DNA of 64,000 nucleotides, taken from positions 1,240,001 to 1,304,000 of the forward strand of contig CAWFFZ010000008.1 in the NCBI GenBank assembly GCA_963815295.1. Reading direction: 5' to 3'. The notes under the pieces are model-generated. The model did not search any database. It was not told the DNA's origin and saw only the letters and a program-made list of their open reading frames with translations. Positions 18,000 to 25,987 of this stretch are shown piece by piece. The DNA is from JACDHG01 sp963815295 (GTDB lineage Bacteria; Actinomycetota; Actinomycetes; Propionibacteriales; Nocardioidaceae). The first letter of the stretch is position 1. Each line of letters starts with the position of its first letter. The translations under genes and the position numbers were made by a program.

Positions 18000-18709
18000 A
18001 GCTTCTTCTCACATCTGGCGGCGTCACGAACACGAGCATCCGCGATGCGTTGGTCGACCTGCTGGGCAAGCCGATCGCCGACTCCAGGGCTCTCTGCATC
18101 CCCACGGCCGAGTACGGCCACCCCATGTGCACGCCAGCATCGGCCTGGCGCTTCATCGCCGGCCAGTCACCGTCACCCATGTGCGACCTGGGCTGGAGTT
18201 CGGTGGGCGTGCTCGAGCTCACCGCGCTGCCCAGCATCGGCGAGGAGCGCTGGGTCCCCTGGGTCCAGGAGGCTGACGTCCTGCTGGTGGACGGTGGCGA
18301 TGCGGCGTACCTGTGCTACTGGATGCGGCAGTCCGGGCTGGCAGACCGCCTGCCGTCGTTGTCCGAGACGGTCTGGGTCGGGGTGAGCGCCGGAAGCATG
18401 GTGATGACGCCCCGGATCGGTGACGACTTCGTCAACTGGAGGCCACCCAACGGCAGCGACAGCACTCTCGGCGTCGTCGACTTCTCGATCTTCCCGCACC
18501 TGGGTCATGAGCTCATGCCAGAGAACACCATGACCGAAGCGGAGAGATGGGCCGCCAACATCGCGGGTCCGGCGTACGCGATCGACGACCAGACTGCCAT
18601 CAAGGTGACCGACGGTGCTGTCGATGTCGTCTCTGAGGGGCACTGGAGGCAATTCCCCTCAAAGCCGGGGCATCACGCAGGGTCTCGGGATCAGCTGGCT
18701 TCCCCCTGA
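17996..18709 (+). CDS. Peptidase E-like (S51) class I glutamine-amidotransferase-fold protein
   Basis: The product has 237 residues starting at the GTG 17996 (MKLLLTSGGVTNTSIRDAL), with GAGGAGGAG just upstream and inside the mini-ORF. The Ser nucleophile elbow is VGVSAGSMVM, and LLVDGGDAAYLCYWM precedes it, as in dipeptidase E and cyanophycinase relatives. Family members cleave Asp-X dipeptides or isoaspartyl bonds, but many uncharacterised homologues exist. A cytoplasmic location is expected. Translation is probably coupled to the YciI-like mini-ORF. Confidence 0.85.
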   Translation: MKLLLTSGGVTNTSIRDALVDLLGKPIADSRALCIPTAEYGHPMCTPASAWRFIAGQSPSPMCDLGWSSVGVLELTALPSIGEERWVPWVQEADVLLVDGGDAAYLCYWMRQSGLADRLPSLSETVWVGVSAGSMVMTPRIGDDFVNWRPPNGSDSTLGVVDFSIFPHLGHELMPENTMTEAERWAANIAGPAYAIDDQTAIKVTDGAVDVVSEGHWRQFPSKPGHHAGSRDQLASP

Positions 18710-18750
18710 GTCACTCTGCGCCGCGGTGCTGGCGCGACTGACAAGGCAAC

Positions 18751-19332
18751 ATGGCACGCATGTCCCTGCCCACCCCCACGCTGCACACCGCTCGCCTGCA
18801 ATTGCGTCCGTTCAACGACGCGGACGCGAACGCTCTCTTCGCGCTGCACAGCAGCGCCCACGTGCTGCGCTACTGGGACGCGCCGCCCTGGAGCGAACGA
18901 GTGCGTGCCGAGCGGTTCATCACTGCTTGCCGGCAGATGGCAGAGGAAGGCACGGGGGCGCGGCTGGCCGTGGACCGTATTTCCGACGGGGCGTTCATCG
19001 GCTGGTGCAGCCTTACCCGGTGGAACCCGGACTACCGAAGCGCGTCGATGGGCTACTGCTTCGACGCTGCAGTATGGGGCCACGGCTACGCGACGGAGGC
19101 CGCTCGCACCTTACTGCAATGGGCATTCGACACGTTGGACCTGAATCGGGTCCAGGCCGAGACCGATACGCGCAACTCGGCATCTGCCCGCGTGTTGGAG
19201 AAGCTCGGATTCGCGCGTGAAGGGACGTTGCGGGAAGACTGCGTCGTGAACGACGACGTGTCGGACTCGTGGGTGTACGGGCTGCTCAGGCGGGAGTGGC
19301 AGCCGTCGTCCGAGCCGGTTCCCGCCCGCTGA
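18751..19332 (+). CDS. GNAT family N-acetyltransferase (RimJ/RimL type)
   Basis: The product has 193 residues. It begins MARMSLPTPTLHTARLQLRPF, the usual RimJ/RimL start; an ATG at 18760 is an alternative. The acetyl-CoA-binding region appears as AAVWGHGYATEAARTLLQWAF, followed by AETDTRNSASARVLEKLGF. Such enzymes acetylate amino groups of proteins or small molecules, and the substrate is unknown. It follows the peptidase E-like gene by 41 bases and may be co-transcribed with it. Confidence 0.85.
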   Translation: MARMSLPTPTLHTARLQLRPFNDADANALFALHSSAHVLRYWDAPPWSERVRAERFITACRQMAEEGTGARLAVDRISDGAFIGWCSLTRWNPDYRSASMGYCFDAAVWGHGYATEAARTLLQWAFDTLDLNRVQAETDTRNSASARVLEKLGFAREGTLREDCVVNDDVSDSWVYGLLRREWQPSSEPVPAR

Positions 19333-19379
19333 GTCCTTTCCTTGGTCGCGGCACCTTCACCGTTGGAGCCCGAGCCGCG

Positions 19380-20009
19380 TCAGTGGAGGAGGAGAACGAC
19401 GCCGACGGTTCCTGTGTAGAGGTGAGCCCAGAAGGGCGGGTTGAACGGCCCCGCGAACCGGGTCGCCACCAGACCGGCGGCGAAGGCGAGTCCCCACCCG
19501 ACGCCGGTCCAGCCGAGCCACGTCGGCAAGGAGTCCGAGACGAGCAAGGCGATCCCGAGCACAGCGGACGCGGCGTACGCGGTGAGCATGTGCACGCTGT
19601 AGAGGACTCCGGACCATCGGTCGTAGGCGTCGAAGCCGTCAGGCACGTCCCCAACGGTCACTGTTTGCTCAGCCGCCCAAGGCACCACCGTGAAGCGGAA
19701 GGCCAGCGACGCCATCCAGCAGACCCCGCCGGACACGTACACCGCTGCCGCCATGGCCGCGAGAACCGTGGCGGTGGGCTCGTCCAGGATCACCGCGAGA
19801 CCCACCAAACCCGCGGGAGTGACCACCATTGCGCCCATCATCCAGGCGTGGATCCAGGCCCAGCGACGGCGGTCCCGGTGGATGACGGGCAGCGACTCGT
19901 ACGGCGGGCGCTGGTACTCCAGTCGCCATGCGACAGCACCGACCAGGAAGATCCCGAGTCCCGCGGCGAGAACGCTTCCGACCAACGAGGCGCCCTCCAC
20001 ACCGGACAT
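19380..20009 (-). CDS. Multi-pass membrane protein of unknown function
   Basis: The product has 209 residues from the ATG at 20009 (MSGVEGASLVGSVLAAG). The longer open frame upstream is Arg-rich and not protein-like. About six hydrophobic segments alternate with short loops, including VYVSGGVCWMASLAFRFTVV and GLAFAAGLVATRFAGPFNPPF. No enzymatic motif is seen. It converges with the GNAT gene and diverges from the DUF1996 gene. Confidence 0.65.
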   Translation of the reverse strand: MSGVEGASLVGSVLAAGLGIFLVGAVAWRLEYQRPPYESLPVIHRDRRRWAWIHAWMMGAMVVTPAGLVGLAVILDEPTATVLAAMAAAVYVSGGVCWMASLAFRFTVVPWAAEQTVTVGDVPDGFDAYDRWSGVLYSVHMLTAYAASAVLGIALLVSDSLPTWLGWTGVGWGLAFAAGLVATRFAGPFNPPFWAHLYTGTVGVVLLLH

Positions 20010-20255
20010 CGTGCCAGAGCTGGCGGTTGAGAGGAGCCTCGCGGAAACCCGCCCCATGCCGCGATCCGTGCGGCTCCGGCGATGTGAATTCCTGCGACCT
20101 GGCGCTTCGGCCAGAGACGCTCTCAGGGGAAGCCGCCATCGACAGGTGTGCCGATGAAACTCTCGGTCATCGTGGGTTGACACCCCGTGTCAGGTGTTGC
20201 CAAAGTGGCGCGGGCAAACTCGACGGGGGCCAGGAAACGTCGAAGGGACAGCCAC

Positions 20256-21194
20256 GTGAGGAAGCACATCGCCGTTGTTGCAGCCGTTGGAGCTCTGGTA
20301 GCAGCTGGGATAGCCGAAGGCTCAGCCGGCACAGCCGCTCAGCCCGCCGATCAGTCAGCAGCTCAGCCAGCCGATCAGTCAGCCGCCCGATCAGTTGATC
20401 GGTCCGCCGCGGCAGCGGCCGCGCGAGCGTTCGGGTCTATCCAAGTCGTGTGTCGCTCGTCGCACACCAACTCCGACGACCCGATCGTGTACCCGCGCCA
20501 GCCTGGCGCCGCCCACCAGCACGACTTTTTCGCCAACACCACCACAAACGCCTTCAGCACCGACGCCAGCCTCGCAGGCAAGCCGACCACCTGCTCCCGA
20601 CCGGGAGACACTGCGGCCTACTGGACGCCGACGTTGTTCAACAATGGCCGCCGGGTCGCGCCCGACCGGGTCATCGCGTACTACCGGGCCAGGAGGATGC
20701 CCAGCGACGTCTCGATCCGTCCGTTCCCACACGGCCTGAAGATGATCGCCGGGTCGCACCTGGCCACATCCTCCAATCCCCAGCCCACGTGGATCGTCAA
20801 TTGGCACTGCGGCGACGGTGTCCAAGGCACGGCAAAGCCGCCGGCCTCCTGCCCCCAGCCCCCTGGGCTTACGCTGCGGATCGAGTTTCCGAACTGCTGG
20901 AACGGCCGCACTCTGGACTCGGCCGACCACAAGAGCCACCTGACCTACTCCGGCCAGGGCGGCGTCCGTGGATGCCCGGCGAGCCATCCTGTTCCCGTGC
21001 CTTCGCTTGAGCTGAACTTCCGCTACCAGATCAGCGGTTCGCTCAGCGGCGTGCGTCTGTCCTCCGGAGGGGTCTACAGCGGGCACGCCGACTTCTGGAA
21101 CTCCTGGAACCAAGCCGTACTAGCGCAACTGGTGCGCGACTGCCTGAACGCCGGGCGGATCTGCAACAGCTCAATCACGGACGCACCACGCTGA
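20256..21194 (+). CDS. Secreted DUF1996 domain protein
   Basis: The product has 312 residues from the GTG at 20256 (MRKHIAVVAAVGALVAAGIA), preceded by AAGGGA. An N-terminal signal peptide is followed by a low-complexity linker of three 8-residue repeats (AQPADQSA, AQPADQSA, ARSVDRSA). The DUF1996 domain then shows DDPIVYPRQPGAAHQHDFF, AAYWTPTLFNNGR, IRIEFPNCWNG-like and HLTYSGQGG motifs. The family occurs in secreted proteins of fungi and actinomycetes and often accompanies carbohydrate-binding modules; no activity is established. It is probably extracellular, and its paired cysteines fit an oxidised protein. Confidence 0.85.
   Translation: MRKHIAVVAAVGALVAAGIAEGSAGTAAQPADQSAAQPADQSAARSVDRSAAAAAARAFGSIQVVCRSSHTNSDDPIVYPRQPGAAHQHDFFANTTTNAFSTDASLAGKPTTCSRPGDTAAYWTPTLFNNGRRVAPDRVIAYYRARRMPSDVSIRPFPHGLKMIAGSHLATSSNPQPTWIVNWHCGDGVQGTAKPPASCPQPPGLTLRIEFPNCWNGRTLDSADHKSHLTYSGQGGVRGCPASHPVPVPSLELNFRYQISGSLSGVRLSSGGVYSGHADFWNSWNQAVLAQLVRDCLNAGRICNSSITDAPR
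20337..20408 (+). repeat. Three 24-bp tandem repeats in the DUF1996 linker
   Basis: Units at 20337-20360, 20361-20384 and 20385-20408 encode 8 residues each. The first two are nearly identical and the third has diverged. Copy number could vary by slippage, changing linker length without breaking the frame. Confidence 0.7.
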
Positions 21195-21209
21195 GGCTCG
21201 GCTGCGTTT

Positions 21210-21243
21210 CGGGCACTGGAGAGGCTCAAGAGGAGAGTGCCCG
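21210..21243 (+). terminator. Weak hairpin after the DUF1996 gene
   Basis: Eight-base arms (CGGGCACT and AGTGCCCG) are separated by an 18-base loop, about 15 bases after the stop codon. No T-tract follows, so termination is uncertain. Confidence 0.3.
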
Positions 21244-21421
21244 GCCTCCGCGCTTCGTTGCGGTCGCGAACTGCAGGGCCAAAGGACCCACCGACAGCGG
21301 ACGAACGCCTCTGCCCGTCGTGCAAGTGGCCGTGGAGAGTCGAGGAGAGACACATCGGGTGCCGCACGGTGCCGGATCGGTCCCACCCGACCTCAATCGG
21401 GTCAACTGAAGGAGGATCCTG

Positions 21422-21967
21422 ATGAAGAGCCTGGTGCTTTACGAGTCCATGTACGGCAACACCCACCTGATTGCGAACGCGATTGGCTCGGCGTTATCTG
21501 AAGCCGGCGAGACTGTGGTGATGCCGCTTTACCAAGTCGTCGACGGTTCGCTGCGAGGCGTCGACCTACTCGTCGTGGGAGGCCCCACCCACGCCCACGG
21601 TCTGAGCCGGGCCAGCACGAGGAAGTCTGCGGCCGATGCGGCCCACGACGCTAGGAAGCACTTGATACTCGAAGCCCAAGGATCAGGACGCGGGCTACGC
21701 GACTGGTTTAAGGATGTCCGCGACATTTCAGCGAGTGGCGCGGCGTTCGACACCCGGGTCGACCTTGCCCCCGTCTTGACCGGGAGAGCAGCCCGAGGCA
21801 TCGCTCGGCGGCTGCGCCACCACGGGTGTCATCTGGTGACCAAGCCCGAGAGCTTCCTGGTGGACAAGAGCAATCACCTCCTCGCGGGTGAGGAGGACCG
21901 AGCGCGTCGATGGGGTGCCGAGCTGGTGGAGCTCCTGCGCACAGGGGAGTTGGCTGGCGCGGTTTGA
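21422..21967 (+). CDS. Flavodoxin domain protein
   Basis: The product has 181 residues and follows a strong ribosome site (GAAGGAGG). The FMN phosphate loop ESMYGNTHLIANAI lies at residues 8-21, and VDLLVVGGPTHAHGLSR matches the second flavin-contact region. Such single-domain flavodoxins carry electrons or act as protoporphyrinogen-oxidase-like quinone reductases. No redox partner is adjacent. It is convergent with the MerR gene. Confidence 0.85.
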   Translation: MKSLVLYESMYGNTHLIANAIGSALSEAGETVVMPLYQVVDGSLRGVDLLVVGGPTHAHGLSRASTRKSAADAAHDARKHLILEAQGSGRGLRDWFKDVRDISASGAAFDTRVDLAPVLTGRAARGIARRLRHHGCHLVTKPESFLVDKSNHLLAGEEDRARRWGAELVELLRTGELAGAV

Positions 21968-22007
21968 TCCAGACCGAGGGTATGTCCGTCCGGGCGCCGC
22001 ACCATAC

Positions 22008-22457
22008 CTAACCCAGAGAGGCACTCAATCCCTGGAGCGGGATGAAGCCGTCTGGCCCTGACGGCACGCAACAACTGAGGTCGGTCCGGCAGGTGTGCGG
22101 CGGCGGGGAGGATTCGAGAATCGTGCGCACGGAGTCGAGCTGTGCGGCGAAGGTTGTGAGCTCATTGATGCGGGCGGCGATCTCGACTTTTTTGTCTTCA
22201 ATGAGCCTTGTGACCTCGTCGTGGGTCGAAGTGCAGTTGGTGCCGCCCCAGATCGGGAGGAGCTCGATGATCTGCTCGCAGGTCAAGCCCAGCTTCCGTG
22301 CTCGTGTGACGAAGAGGAGTTGTGTCGCGGAGTCGTCGTTGTACTGGCGGTAGCCCGAGCCGGTGCGGTCGGGCTCGGCCAGGAGGCCGATCCGCTCGTA
22401 GTAACGGACCGTCGAGACCGGTACACCCACCTTGTCGGCGAGCTCGGAAATGCGCAC
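22008..22457 (-). CDS. MerR family transcriptional regulator with metal-type cysteines
   Basis: The product has 149 residues from the GTG at 22457 (MRISELADKVGVPVSTVRYY). The winged-helix N-terminus (residues 1-68) is typical MerR, followed by a dimerisation helix. Cysteines at 75, 123, 129 and 130 (GGTNCTS, HTCRTDLSCC) fall roughly where mercury- or metal-sensing MerR proteins have ligands. The regulated gene is an alpha/beta hydrolase, not a metal pump, so the inducer is unclear. The start lies 6 bases from a predicted -10 element, so the mRNA is probably leaderless. Confidence 0.88.
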   Translation of the reverse strand: MRISELADKVGVPVSTVRYYERIGLLAEPDRTGSGYRQYNDDSATQLLFVTRARKLGLTCEQIIELLPIWGGTNCTSTHDEVTRLIEDKKVEIAARINELTTFAAQLDSVRTILESSPPPHTCRTDLSCCVPSGPDGFIPLQGLSASLG

Positions 22458-22463
22458 CTGTCT

Positions 22464-22531
22464 ACCGTAAACCCTGCACCGGGGTTCAAGGTCAAGCACT
22501 TGACCTTGAACCCGGGTGCAAGGCCTACCGT
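22464..22531. promoter_or_regulatory. Mirror-image divergent MerR-type promoters
   Basis: A 46-base inverted repeat (22475-22520; 22-base arms with one mismatch, centre CA) contains two back-to-back promoters. On the plus strand TTGACC (22500-22505) and TACCGT (22526-22531) are 20 bases apart; on the minus strand TTGACC (22495-22490) and TACGGT (22469-22464) are also 20 apart. The long spacer with an internal dyad (CCTTGAACCCGGGTGCAAGG on plus) is the hallmark of MerR-activated promoters. Both the regulator and the hydrolase should respond to the same signal. Confidence 0.8.
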
Positions 22532-22574
22532 CTCGCCACGGGCCGAGACACGGTCCTCACCCGAGGAGGCCATC

Positions 22575-23432
22575 ATGCGAACCACCAGCAAGACCGTTCC
22601 CGTGGGCGACATCGAAATCGCCTGCACCGTCGTGGGTGAGGGCGCACCCCTCGTCATCCTGCACGGTGCCATCGGGTTGGGCAGCACTTATATGCGGGCG
22701 CTCGACCCGTGGGGCGATGAACTCCAGCTCATCCACTACGACCAGCGCGGCAGCGGGAACACTCCGGTTGGCGATGTGCATCGCGTGTCTTTCGCCGGTG
22801 GGGCCGAGGACCTCGAGGGGCTCCGCCAAAAGCTTGGCCTGGGGCGCATCCATCTGCTCGGACACTCGGCCGGTGCCTATCTGGCTGCCCTGTATGCCGC
22901 CGAGCACCCCACAAGGACAGCGAGCGTGGTGCTTCTCAACCCCGGGCCGCCGCTCGCGCCGGATTTGATGGAGCGCTTCGGGATGGCGATGTCGAGCCGT
23001 CGAACTCAAGACGACGACGATGCACGCAAGGCGATTGAGGAATCCGAGGAGTTCAGGACGGGGCAACCACAAGCCTTGGAGCGCCACCAACTCAACACTT
23101 TCATCCCTTTCTTCAAGGAGCGGGCGACTGTCGAGCGGGTCAGCCTCGGGTTCACCGAGATCACCGCCGCTAACGTCAGGCACGGGCCGCAGCGAATGAT
23201 GGGCAGCCTGGGTGCGCTCGAACCGATCAAGAAGTTCGCCGGCATCGAGGCGCCGACGCTTGTCGTCCACTCGGAGCTAGACCCGATCCCACCCGAGTGG
23301 AGCCGGTTCCTGGCCGCCTCCATCCCGAATGCCGACCTCGCGCTCATCGAGGGCGGCAGCCACTTTCCGATGCTCGAGGACGCGGAGCAACTGCGGACCA
23401 CAGTGGTGCCCTGGCTGGGGAAGCACACCTAG
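22575..23432 (+). CDS. Alpha/beta hydrolase (proline iminopeptidase-like)
   Basis: The product has 285 residues from the ATG at 22575, with GAGGAGG 6 bases upstream. The oxyanion region LVILHGAIGLGS, the Ser elbow LLGHSAGAYLAALYAA, a late Asp (VVHSELDPIPPEW) and the final His (EGGSHFPMLEDAE) form a complete catalytic set. Relatives include prolyl aminopeptidases and epoxide or ester hydrolases. It is expressed from the MerR-type promoter, so it probably acts on a reactive or toxic compound; that is inference. Confidence 0.87.
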   Translation: MRTTSKTVPVGDIEIACTVVGEGAPLVILHGAIGLGSTYMRALDPWGDELQLIHYDQRGSGNTPVGDVHRVSFAGGAEDLEGLRQKLGLGRIHLLGHSAGAYLAALYAAEHPTRTASVVLLNPGPPLAPDLMERFGMAMSSRRTQDDDDARKAIEESEEFRTGQPQALERHQLNTFIPFFKERATVERVSLGFTEITAANVRHGPQRMMGSLGALEPIKKFAGIEAPTLVVHSELDPIPPEWSRFLAASIPNADLALIEGGSHFPMLEDAEQLRTTVVPWLGKHT

Positions 23433-23500
23433 ACGGGATCCGATGAGGCGACGGCCATGAGTCTCATCGCGGGAGTTGGGCGCTGGTGCAAGGTCAGAAC

Positions 23501-23517
23501 TCACCCGTAGCGGGTGA
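23501..23517. promoter_or_regulatory. Palindrome TCACCC-N5-GGGTGA
   Basis: TCACCC and GGGTGA flank GTAGC, about 80 bases upstream of the DUF1269 gene start. The same spaced palindrome occurs at 32893-32909 ahead of the MFS gene. A dimeric regulator site is the likely meaning. Confidence 0.55.
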
Positions 23518-23594
23518 TCCTCGTCTTACGGGATGGCTGGAGGCTCGAAGAGCCCGGACGTCGGGCTTCTCGGATGAGACATGAGGGAGCCGCT

Positions 23595-24161
23595 ATGTCG
23601 GACCACCAGACCCCTGCCACCAGCTCCGATGACGCCTTCGTCGCAGCTGCAACCGACGGGGCATACACGCTCCTGGTCGCGGACTTCGCCGACACCGCCA
23701 CCGCGCGGGACGCGTACGAGATGCTGAAGTCGGTCGAGGACGGGCGCACCGTCGAGATCGAGGGTGTCGTCGTGGTCAAGCGCGAGGCGGAGGGGCCGGT
23801 GGAGGTCCAGAAGGCAACCGACCACAGCACCCGGTCCGGTTTGAAGTGGGGCGTCGTCGGTGGTATCGCGCTAGGCGTGATCTTCCCGCCGTCGATCCTC
23901 GGGAGCGCGGCAGCTCTGGGGGCGGCGGGCGCCGCGACCGGCAAGCTCCGCCAACAACACCACCGCAACGAGCTCGAGGACCAGCTCGTGAACTCGATCG
24001 CACCGGGCCATTCCGGGATCATCGCGCTTGTTTCCGACCCCGGTGTTGTGGAGATCCGCAATGCCTTGGCCAAGGCCGAGGGCATCGTGGAGTCCGCGAT
24101 CGAGGACGTCGCCGCACGGGACATCAAGGCCGCAGCCAAGGAAGCCTCCAAGGACGACTGA
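23595..24161 (+). CDS. DUF1269-type membrane-associated protein
   Basis: The product has 188 residues from the ATG at 23595 (MSDHQTPATSSDDAF). The first ~65 residues are a soluble alpha/beta region (YTLLVADFADTATARDAYEML). A glycine-rich hydrophobic hairpin follows (LKWGVVGGIALGVIFPPSIL, AAALGAAGAATG), then a second alpha/beta half (HSGIIALVSDPGVVEIRNAL). This is the DUF1269/DUF6325-like layout often linked with stress or membrane functions. It is preceded by the TCACCC-N5-GGGTGA site and converges with the sigma factor gene. Confidence 0.78.
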   Translation: MSDHQTPATSSDDAFVAAATDGAYTLLVADFADTATARDAYEMLKSVEDGRTVEIEGVVVVKREAEGPVEVQKATDHSTRSGLKWGVVGGIALGVIFPPSILGSAAALGAAGAATGKLRQQHHRNELEDQLVNSIAPGHSGIIALVSDPGVVEIRNALAKAEGIVESAIEDVAARDIKAAAKEASKDD

Positions 24162-24172
24162 CCGCCCGCCGC

Positions 24173-25318
24173 TCAACTGCGCAGCTGCGCGTTGAGCCGT
24201 GCAGCCTGTCGCGTGAGGTGGTCGCGTTCGGGGAGATTGGATGCTGATCGGGCGGCTTCGGCGTAGAGCTGTGCCGCGGTCACGGTGTCACCGTCACGCT
24301 CGTGCAGATACGCCGAGACGGCGGTATGACGGGGAAGGGCGGGGTCGAGTTCTGCCAGAGCGGCCAGGCCTGCCAGCGGGCCATCGGCCTCTCCGACCGC
24401 GACGGCCCTGTTGAGGCGGACCACCGGGCTGGCGGTGAGGCGCACCAGTTCGTCGTACCAGTCGACGATCTGAACCCAGTCAGTCTCCTCGGCCGTCCGG
24501 GCGTCGGCGTGCAGCGCGGCGATGGCGGCTTGGGCTTGGAACTCGCCTAGGCGGTCGCGTGCGAGGGCTGTCTGGATCACGTCGACGCCCTCGGCGATCA
24601 GACGGGTGTCCCACAGGCTGCGGTCCTGCTCCGCGAGCGGCACCAGCCTGCCACCGGGGCCGGTCCGTGACGGGCGCCGAGCGTGATGTAGCAGCATGAG
24701 CGCAAGCAAGCCCGCGACCTCCTCATGGTTGATCTGGGCAGCCAGTTGGCGCGTGAGCCGGATGGCCTCGGCGGCGAGATCGACGTCGCCGGAGTAGCCC
24801 TCGTTGAAGACCAGGTAGAGCACACGCAGCACCGTGGCGACGTCACCGGGCTCGTTGAGCCGGACGCGCGAGACTGTCCGCTTGGCCCGGCTGATCCGCT
24901 GGGCCATGGTCGCCTCCGGCACGAGGTATGCCTGCGCGATCTGACGCGTAGTCAGGCCGCCAACCGCGCGCAGCGTGAGCGCTACGGAGGATGCCGGTGT
25001 CAAGGACGGGTGTGCGCACAGGAAGTACAGCTGCAGCGTGTCGTCCACCGCCCCGCCCGGGCCGGGCATGGGCTCGTCCTCGACGCGTACCTCGCGACGC
25101 CGCCGGGAGGTATCGGCGCGGGTGGCGTCGAGGAACTTGCGCCAAGCCACGGTGACCAACCAGCCTTTGGGGTCTTGCGGCGGACCATCCGGCCACACTC
25201 GGACGGCCTCGACCAGAGCGTCCTGCACGGCGTCCTCGGCCGACGCGAAGTCGGCCCCGCGCCGGACGAGGACACCGATCACTGCGGGTACGAGTTCCCG
25301 CAGCAGTGGCTCGTTCAC
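24173..25318 (-). CDS. ECF42-type RNA polymerase sigma factor
   Basis: The product has 381 residues. The sigma2 region includes FASAEDAVQDALVEAVRVWP and the sigma4 region LTTRQIAQAYLVPEATMAQR. A long C-terminal extension of about 200 residues is TPR-like (VVRLNRAVAVGEADGPLAGL, AVSAYLHERDGDTVTAAQLY). This extension plus an upstream DGPF/YciI gene defines the ECF42 group, which lacks an anti-sigma factor. The GTG start overlaps the stop of the YciI gene (GTGA). It would direct transcription of a small regulon, typically its own operon. Confidence 0.88.
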   Translation of the reverse strand: MNEPLLRELVPAVIGVLVRRGADFASAEDAVQDALVEAVRVWPDGPPQDPKGWLVTVAWRKFLDATRADTSRRRREVRVEDEPMPGPGGAVDDTLQLYFLCAHPSLTPASSVALTLRAVGGLTTRQIAQAYLVPEATMAQRISRAKRTVSRVRLNEPGDVATVLRVLYLVFNEGYSGDVDLAAEAIRLTRQLAAQINHEEVAGLLALMLLHHARRPSRTGPGGRLVPLAEQDRSLWDTRLIAEGVDVIQTALARDRLGEFQAQAAIAALHADARTAEETDWVQIVDWYDELVRLTASPVVRLNRAVAVGEADGPLAGLAALAELDPALPRHTAVSAYLHERDGDTVTAAQLYAEAARSASNLPERDHLTRQAARLNAQLRS

Positions 25319-25725
25319 TCGGTGCCTGTGAGCGACTCAGCCATGACCGGCCGAACCTCCAGCCATTCGCAGAGCGGCTTGCCGTCCGGGCCCGGCGCGG
25401 CCGAGTACTCGCCCGCCACCTCGACGGCTCGCTCGTACGTCTCCACGTCGATGATCAGCCAGCCGGCGATCAGGTCTTTGGTCTCCGCGAAGGGGCCGTC
25501 GGTCACCGGCGGCCGGTCCTCGCCGTCATAACGGACGAAGGTGCCCTCCGGGGACAGCGCCTGGTGCTCTACGAACTCGCCCGTCTCCTCCAGCCCGGCC
25601 GCGTAGTCGCGCATGAACTGCACGTGCGCGTCGACCTCGTCCGGCTTCCACTGATCCATCGGCGCAAAGTCCACCGTGGGGGCCGGGCCACCCCGGTAGT
25701 GCTTGAGCAGCAAGTACTTGGCCAT
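25315..25725 (-). CDS. YciI/DGPF family protein, partner of the ECF42 sigma factor
   Basis: The product has 136 residues with a clear DGPF motif (PVTDGPFAETKDLIAGWLI) and the YciI ferredoxin-like fold (KYLLLKHYRGG). A good ribosome site (AAGGAGAA) precedes the ATG at 25725. The stop overlaps the sigma factor start, the standard ECF42 arrangement. In this group the DGPF proteins are targets, and perhaps modulators, of the sigma factor; the biochemical role is not settled. Confidence 0.88.
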   Translation of the reverse strand: MAKYLLLKHYRGGPAPTVDFAPMDQWKPDEVDAHVQFMRDYAAGLEETGEFVEHQALSPEGTFVRYDGEDRPPVTDGPFAETKDLIAGWLIIDVETYERAVEVAGEYSAAPGPDGKPLCEWLEVRPVMAESLTGTE

Positions 25726-25895
25726 CTTTTCTCCTTAGGTCTACGGCCCATCGTGGCCGTGTTCACTTCGAGGACGGAGCCGCGAGCGCGTTCTCGACAT
25801 CCCACCCGGACATTTCCTGGTGCGCTTCACGGACTCCGGGTGCCGCGGTGGGTTGAGGCGAGGGAGATTCAACCAAGCGAGCGACCGCGCGCCGC

Positions 25896-25979
25896 TCAGG
25901 CGTGCTGACGCTCCTCCCGCTGTCGCGCGAGTTCCTCGACCGCGCTCGGCAGCGTCGTCTCGAAGTCGATCAGATACGG
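25896..25979 (-). other. Possible C-terminal protein remnant downstream of the epimerase
   Basis: Directly after the epimerase stop is AGGAG and a GTG (25983), but the GTG frame reads as arginine-rich noise. One base over, a 27-codon frame reads LIDFETTLPSAVEELARQRE and ends in TGA at 25896. It has no start of its own. It may be a short gene broken by one frameshift or a remnant; evidence is weak. Confidence 0.25.
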
Positions 25980-25987
25980 TCACTCCT

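Noticed and set aside
20337..20408. Possible CRISPR-like or transcription-factor repeat array
   Set aside because: The 24-bp period is in frame within a signal-peptide-linked linker, so it is a coding tandem repeat.
21237..21422. Plus-strand frame with a CPSC pair ahead of the flavodoxin gene
   Set aside because: Only one Cys pair and a distant Cys, no ribosome site; it is most likely the flavodoxin leader region.
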